Origin: JAGIBJ01 sp032119795
GTDB lineage: Bacteria; Actinomycetota; Thermoleophilia; Solirubrobacterales; Solirubrobacteraceae
Direction of reading: 5' to 3'
DNA: 64,000 nt
Assembly: GCA_032119795.1 (NCBI GenBank)
Contig: JAUMFO010000041.1
Coordinates: 1-64,000, forward strand
In this document: piece after piece, positions 60,208 through 64,000 of the stretch
Position numbering within the stretch: position 1 is the stretch's first letter
Layout: every line of letters starts with the position of its first letter
The notes under the pieces: model-generated
The model's database searches: none
What the model saw: the letters and a program-made list of their open reading frames with translations, nothing else
What the model was told of the DNA's origin: nothing
Position numbers and translations under genes: made by a program

Positions 60208-61017
60208 GTGAGCGTCCCACCGCCACCCAACGAGCGCGAGCTCGCCGATCGGGTCCCCGGCGCGGTGTCGCATGAGGTCTACGTCGGCGTGCAACGCCCC
60301 AGTGAGCCGCCCGGCGGTGGACTGCCGCCGCTCGCGCCCCCGCCAGCGTCTCGCCCGAGCGCCTGGAATGCGCCCGCCTTCGGCATGCTGGCGATCTTCC
60401 TGCTCGCGCTCGGCGCCCTGCTGTGGCCGCAGTACCGGGCACGACAGGTCGAAGGCAAGGTCGCGCCACTGGTGATGGGGCTGGCCCAGCGCGACGCGAC
60501 GGCCCGCTGCCCGCGCTACATCACCGCAATCTTCACCAACGTCGGCTCCGTCAGTCTCGACGCCGACGGCAACCCCGTTGATCGAACGGATCTCACCGGC
60601 CCGATCTGCGACGCCCTGCGGCACTTCTATACGCCGCAGGGCCGATCGGAGATGCAGTGCCTCGTGACCGACGGGCGCTGCTCCGAGAACGCCCGTCGGA
60701 CGGTGATCGCCCTGTCGGTCGTCGCGCACGAGGCGATGCACCTGCGCGGCGTCCTGGACGAGGGCGCAGCCGAGTGCTCGTCGATCGGGGCGGGCCAGCG
60801 CACCGGGGAGCTCGTGGGCCTGAGCGCCGAGCAGGGACGGATGATCGGCTACCTGCACCTGATGGCGCTCAATCCATCGACGCCGACGGAGTACGCCGTC
60901 AATGCGGGCAACTGCGACGCCGCCCGCGAGCTGCTCTCCAATCCCCCGGGAACCGAGGCCCAGCGCACGACGCTCGTGATGCTCACGGAGCAGACGTGGG
61001 AGCGCCTGGGTGAGTGA
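60208..61017 (+). CDS. membrane-anchored HExxH metallopeptidase-like protein
   Basis: 269-residue protein. A proline-rich cytoplasmic N-terminus is followed by one membrane span (FGMLAIFLLALGALLWPQY, about 59-77) and an extracellular domain. VVAHEAMHLRGVLDEGAAE (about 171-189) contains HExxH with a downstream glutamate, as in zincin peptidases. Three or four cysteines flank it. GTG 60208 is 6 bases after GATAAT (60196-60201). The zinc site is read from the motif only. Confidence 0.65.
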   Translation: MSVPPPPNERELADRVPGAVSHEVYVGVQRPSEPPGGGLPPLAPPPASRPSAWNAPAFGMLAIFLLALGALLWPQYRARQVEGKVAPLVMGLAQRDATARCPRYITAIFTNVGSVSLDADGNPVDRTDLTGPICDALRHFYTPQGRSEMQCLVTDGRCSENARRTVIALSVVAHEAMHLRGVLDEGAAECSSIGAGQRTGELVGLSAEQGRMIGYLHLMALNPSTPTEYAVNAGNCDAARELLSNPPGTEAQRTTLVMLTEQTWERLGE

Positions 61018-61078
61018 TTGCGCCCAGCCGGGCAACGACTGACGTTCCCAGCGGCGCTGAAGGGTAGGCTTGCGCGCA

Positions 61079-62887
61079 ATGACTGGACCCTCTGAGCGGC
61101 GCGGCGGCTGGCGGATCGAGTTCGGCCAGAATCCTCGTCGCCGACCCGGGTCCCCTGGTGGACCCCGCGGACCTCGCGGACCACTGCGCCCGACCGGTGG
61201 CGGCGGCAACGGTGATGGCGACGGCGACGGCCCGCTGCGCCCCCCGCTTTCCCCCCGCGCCCGCAAGATCGCCTGGATCTCCTTCGGCATCGCGCTGCTG
61301 CTGATCGCGATCTTCCTTCGGCCGCTGCTTCATGCGCCGCTGATGTGGCTCTGGCGCACGCCGCTGCCATGGATCGCCGCCCTGATCGTGCTCGGCATCG
61401 GGCGGCTCGTCGGCAACCGCCAACGCCTCACCGTCGCCGATCTCCAGGCCGGGCGCTACCCCGGTCGCGGCGTCTGGGCCAGCTCGTTTGCCGTGGCCGG
61501 GCTCGTGTTCTTCATCCTGCAAGCGGTCAACCCGCTGCTCGTGCAGCGCAGCCTGGCCGTGCACACCGAGTTCGTGCCGGTCGACCGCCTGCCCGACACC
61601 GGCATCGTGCGGCTCGTGCCACGCGAAGTCGCCGAGCGCGTGCTGACGGGCAGCTTCAACTCCTCGACGGAGCGCCTCCAGGAGCCGCGCGTGACGAACA
61701 CGCCCGACGGCCTGCAATGGAGCTCGATCCGCACGCCTGAGGGCCTGGTGCGGCGCTACACCAAGCAGGGCGGCGGCCTGATGCTCCAGAACGCCCAGAG
61801 CCTGTCCCGCGCCTCCGACCGCGCCGACGCGAACTTCAAGTACGCCCCGGGCCTCGCGATCTTCGACTCGCTCCAGTGGCAGCTCCGCGAGCGCAAACTG
61901 CTCGTCGATCTCGCCGAGCCCGTCGGCATCCTGACGGCCGACGGCAAACCGCTGATCCTGGTCCCATACATCAAGTACAAGGGCTTCCCGATCCGTCGGC
62001 CCGTGCTCGGCGGCGCCTTCCTCGTGCACCCTGGCCCGGAGGGCAAGATCGAGGAGCTCTCGCCGGAGGAGGCCGCCAAGAATCCGACGATCGCCGCAAG
62101 CGGGCGCCTCATGCCAGACACGCTCACGCGCCGCATCCATGACGCGTATGCGCTGCGTGGCGGGATCTGGAACTTCCTGTTCCTGCACACCAACCAGACG
62201 AAGATCGTCGACACCGAACTCAACCGCCAGCCCTACCTGCTGCAGGGGCCCAGCGGGCGCAACTTCTGGGTGTCGGTCGCGGAGCCGTACGGCAAGGCCG
62301 CGACCACCAACGCCGTGTTCGTGACCGACTCCACGTCGGGCACCACGTCGGTCTGGAAGGTGCCAGACGACGAGGGCCTGACGGGCAACGCACGCGCCGT
62401 TCGCGTCGCCCAGTCGGTCGCGATCCCGGGGGTCACGTTCCGCAGCAGCGACCCCCGCATCGGGTCGACAGGCAGCCACCGCGCCGTCGAGCCTCGCCCG
62501 GTCTTCATCAAGGGCAAGCTCTACTTCGTGGTGTCGGTCATCCCAGACAACAGCGAGAGCGTCACGAAGACGGTCGTCGTCGACGCCACGAACAACCGGG
62601 CCGTGAAGGTGTTCAACACCGACGAAGCCGGCCTCCGGGACACCCTCGCGTTCCTGCGGACCGGTCTCGGAACCGCCGGCGACGGTGGCGGCGCCGACGA
62701 GGCGACGCCGACCACTCCGGATGATCCGGCGGCGACCACGCCAGAGGACCAGCCAACCACGACGGGCGGCACGCGCCCGACCGAGGCCGAGCTGCGACAG
62801 CGCGTCGATGAGGCGATCGACCGCCAGGCGCAGGCACTGGAAGACCTGCGGAGCCTGCAGCGCGACCTGGCGGGCACCACCCCGTGA
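61079..62887 (+). CDS. large membrane protein with extracytoplasmic domain
   Basis: 602-residue protein. A disordered basic/glycine-rich N-terminus (1-60) is followed by three membrane spans (about 62-85, 95-113 and 135-155), then a large soluble domain from 160 to 540 with many beta strands, and an acidic coiled-coil C-terminus. Family not recognised with confidence. ATG 61079 follows TAGGCT (61065-61070). Its stop overlaps the DUF3159 gene start (GTGA), so they form an operon. Confidence 0.7.
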   Translation: MTGPSERRGGWRIEFGQNPRRRPGSPGGPRGPRGPLRPTGGGGNGDGDGDGPLRPPLSPRARKIAWISFGIALLLIAIFLRPLLHAPLMWLWRTPLPWIAALIVLGIGRLVGNRQRLTVADLQAGRYPGRGVWASSFAVAGLVFFILQAVNPLLVQRSLAVHTEFVPVDRLPDTGIVRLVPREVAERVLTGSFNSSTERLQEPRVTNTPDGLQWSSIRTPEGLVRRYTKQGGGLMLQNAQSLSRASDRADANFKYAPGLAIFDSLQWQLRERKLLVDLAEPVGILTADGKPLILVPYIKYKGFPIRRPVLGGAFLVHPGPEGKIEELSPEEAAKNPTIAASGRLMPDTLTRRIHDAYALRGGIWNFLFLHTNQTKIVDTELNRQPYLLQGPSGRNFWVSVAEPYGKAATTNAVFVTDSTSGTTSVWKVPDDEGLTGNARAVRVAQSVAIPGVTFRSSDPRIGSTGSHRAVEPRPVFIKGKLYFVVSVIPDNSESVTKTVVVDATNNRAVKVFNTDEAGLRDTLAFLRTGLGTAGDGGGADEATPTTPDDPAATTPEDQPTTTGGTRPTEAELRQRVDEAIDRQAQALEDLRSLQRDLAGTTP

Positions 62888-63705
62888 GCGGCGGGACCGC
62901 CGACGAAGCGCCCGGCGGCGCTGACGAGGCCAAACCACACCACCACCATCACCCGGGTCGCGAGGACGTCGCCGAGGTCGTCACCGACGAGCGCGACGAG
63001 CACGACCCGACGGCCGAGCTCTCCGCACGCGCCGCCCAGCTGACCGGCTCCGAGCGGCCGATGCTGCTCGAGGTGATGGGCGGGCCGCTCGGCATGGCCG
63101 AGGCCTCCATCCCATCGCTGGCGTTTGTGATCGCGGTGACGGCCGGCGCAGACATTGAGCGTGCGTCGATCATCGCCATCGGCATCGCACTGGTGCTGGC
63201 CGTGGCCCGCGCCGTCCGAAGGCAGACGATCCAGTTCGCGCTCACCGGCGTGATCGGCGTCGGCATCTCCGCCTACATCGCCAGTCGTACCGGCCAGGCG
63301 CGCGACTTCTTCCTCCCCGGCTTCCTGACGAACGTCGGCTACGCGACGATCGCCTTCGGCTCGATCCTGATCCGTCGGCCGTTCATCGGCTACGTGGTCG
63401 AGGGACTCGCCGGCAGCCAGGGCGATTGGCGCCGCGACCCGGTGAAGTACCGCCGCTTCCGCACCGTCTCGTTCCTGTGGGGCGGGATCTTCATTCTGCG
63501 CCTCGCCGTGCAGCTGCCGCTCTACTTCACCGATCAGCTCGTCGCCCTCGGCACCGCGAAGATCGCGATGAGCTACCCGCTCTTCGGCATCGGCGTGTGG
63601 CTCAGCTGGCTGATGCTGCGCGCCCCCAAGGGCGACGTCATCGGCGATCCGGACCCCGGCGATGCATCGCCTGGCGGGTCGGCCTCGCCGGCGCCTGACG
63701 CCTAG
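62884..63705 (+). CDS. DUF3159 membrane protein
   Basis: 273-residue DUF3159 protein. A histidine-rich (KPHHHHHPG) acidic N-terminus precedes the conserved MLLEVMGGPLGMAEASIPSLAFV start of the domain and about six spans, with SRTGQARDFFLPGFLTN and the family-typical GDWRRDPVKYRRFRTVSFLWGGIFILR loop. A polar tail follows. GTG 62884 overlaps the preceding stop. Function not known. Confidence 0.88.
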   Translation: MSGGTADEAPGGADEAKPHHHHHPGREDVAEVVTDERDEHDPTAELSARAAQLTGSERPMLLEVMGGPLGMAEASIPSLAFVIAVTAGADIERASIIAIGIALVLAVARAVRRQTIQFALTGVIGVGISAYIASRTGQARDFFLPGFLTNVGYATIAFGSILIRRPFIGYVVEGLAGSQGDWRRDPVKYRRFRTVSFLWGGIFILRLAVQLPLYFTDQLVALGTAKIAMSYPLFGIGVWLSWLMLRAPKGDVIGDPDPGDASPGGSASPAPDA

Positions 63706-63732
63706 CCGGCGGCCGCCGCCGCCGAGCCGCTC

Positions 63733-64000
63733 CTACGGCCGGACGACCGCGCCGGTTTGCACAGCCTCAAAGGCCGAGCCGGGAATGCCCTTGAGCTGGT
63801 TCAGGTCTTCGTCGTCCCAGCGGGTGTCTGGGGCGCCGCTGATGAACCAGTTGGAGCCATTGTCGGCGACGATCATCCCGTAACGCTTGAGCGCAGTGGC
63901 GATCACGAGCGACTGGCCGCGGAAGCGCGAGAGGTCGTAGTCGGCGCGCATCCGCAGGCGCAGGCCCATCGGGGCGACGTCCTGATCGGTGATCGATGAC
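63733..64000 (-). CDS. 3' part of a secreted-type protein gene (truncated by the window)
   Basis: The frame is open to the right edge, so only the last 88-89 residues are seen. They read GLRLRMRADYDLSRFRGQSLVIATALKRYGMIVADNGSNWFISG, a conserved C-terminal pattern of large actinobacterial secreted proteins, ending SAFEAVQTGAVVRP. The internal ATG at 63969 is not the true start. It is convergent with the DUF3159 gene. Confidence 0.65.
   Translation of the reverse strand, partial: SSITDQDVAPMGLRLRMRADYDLSRFRGQSLVIATALKRYGMIVADNGSNWFISGAPDTRWDDEDLNQLKGIPGSAFEAVQTGAVVRP

Noticed and set aside
60983..62938. 651-residue open frame on the minus strand
   Set aside because: Antisense to the membrane protein at 61079; arginine/histidine-rich and lacking any domain.

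Overview
The window is GC-rich, densely coded DNA of actinobacterial character. GTG and TTG starts are common, four-base ATGA/GTGA gene overlaps recur, and very many genes have a TAnnnT -10 box only 6-8 bases before the start codon, as in leaderless transcription. PadR/TetR regulators, many secreted alanine-rich proteins and an AcnA-type aconitase fit a soil actinobacterium, perhaps Thermoleophilia/Solirubrobacterales. That placement is inference; no complete rRNA gene lies in the window.

Left part (1-20.3 kb): a defence and genome-conflict island. At the extreme left a boxA-like rRNA leader on the minus strand runs off the edge. Then come a DUF1778/GNAT (TacA-TacT type) toxin-antitoxin pair, a large protein of unknown function, a 1101-residue SF1 (UPF1/DNA2-like) helicase, a PD-(D/E)XK nuclease-like protein, an HTH protein, a divergent Fic protein, an orphan and possibly frameshifted HTH antitoxin, a broken Mrr-like restriction gene, and a complete type I restriction-modification operon. 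The operon order is hsdM-hsdS-(GIY-YIG/DUF4357)-hsdR-DUF4268, with start/stop overlaps at the first three junctions.

Middle (20.3-54.4 kb): mostly chromosomal housekeeping and envelope genes. These include lipoproteins and secreted proteins, a DUF488/NERD/HIRAN cluster, a small (p)ppGpp-hydrolase-like HD protein, two paralogous PadR + membrane-protein pairs (28 and 43 kb), a cyclophilin lipoprotein, 6-phosphofructokinase, a luciferase-like monooxygenase behind a perfect 23-nt palindrome, a class III aminotransferase, a long acyl-CoA dehydrogenase with a TetR-type operator upstream, two tandem ArsC/Spx-like proteins (one without its cysteine), a DUF2236 oxygenase divergent from a TetR regulator, an RTX-like secreted protein, and aconitase. 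A pair of 48-nt palindromic repeats sits between convergent genes at 39 kb, and a long-range inverted repeat lies just downstream of aconitase.

Right part (54.6-64 kb): cell-surface genes. The most notable is a three-gene operon (55855-59674). It encodes a small WxL-type surface protein, a DUF916-like (WxL-interacting) membrane-anchored partner, and a 750-residue protein with 14 propeller-blade repeats followed by a second WxL-type domain. This is the layout of the WxL/WxLIP surface modules known from low-GC Firmicutes, here in a high-GC genome. RidA, a membrane HExxH peptidase, two membrane proteins and the 3' end of a further secreted-type gene follow. No tRNA, CRISPR array, integrase, transposase or prophage gene was recognised.
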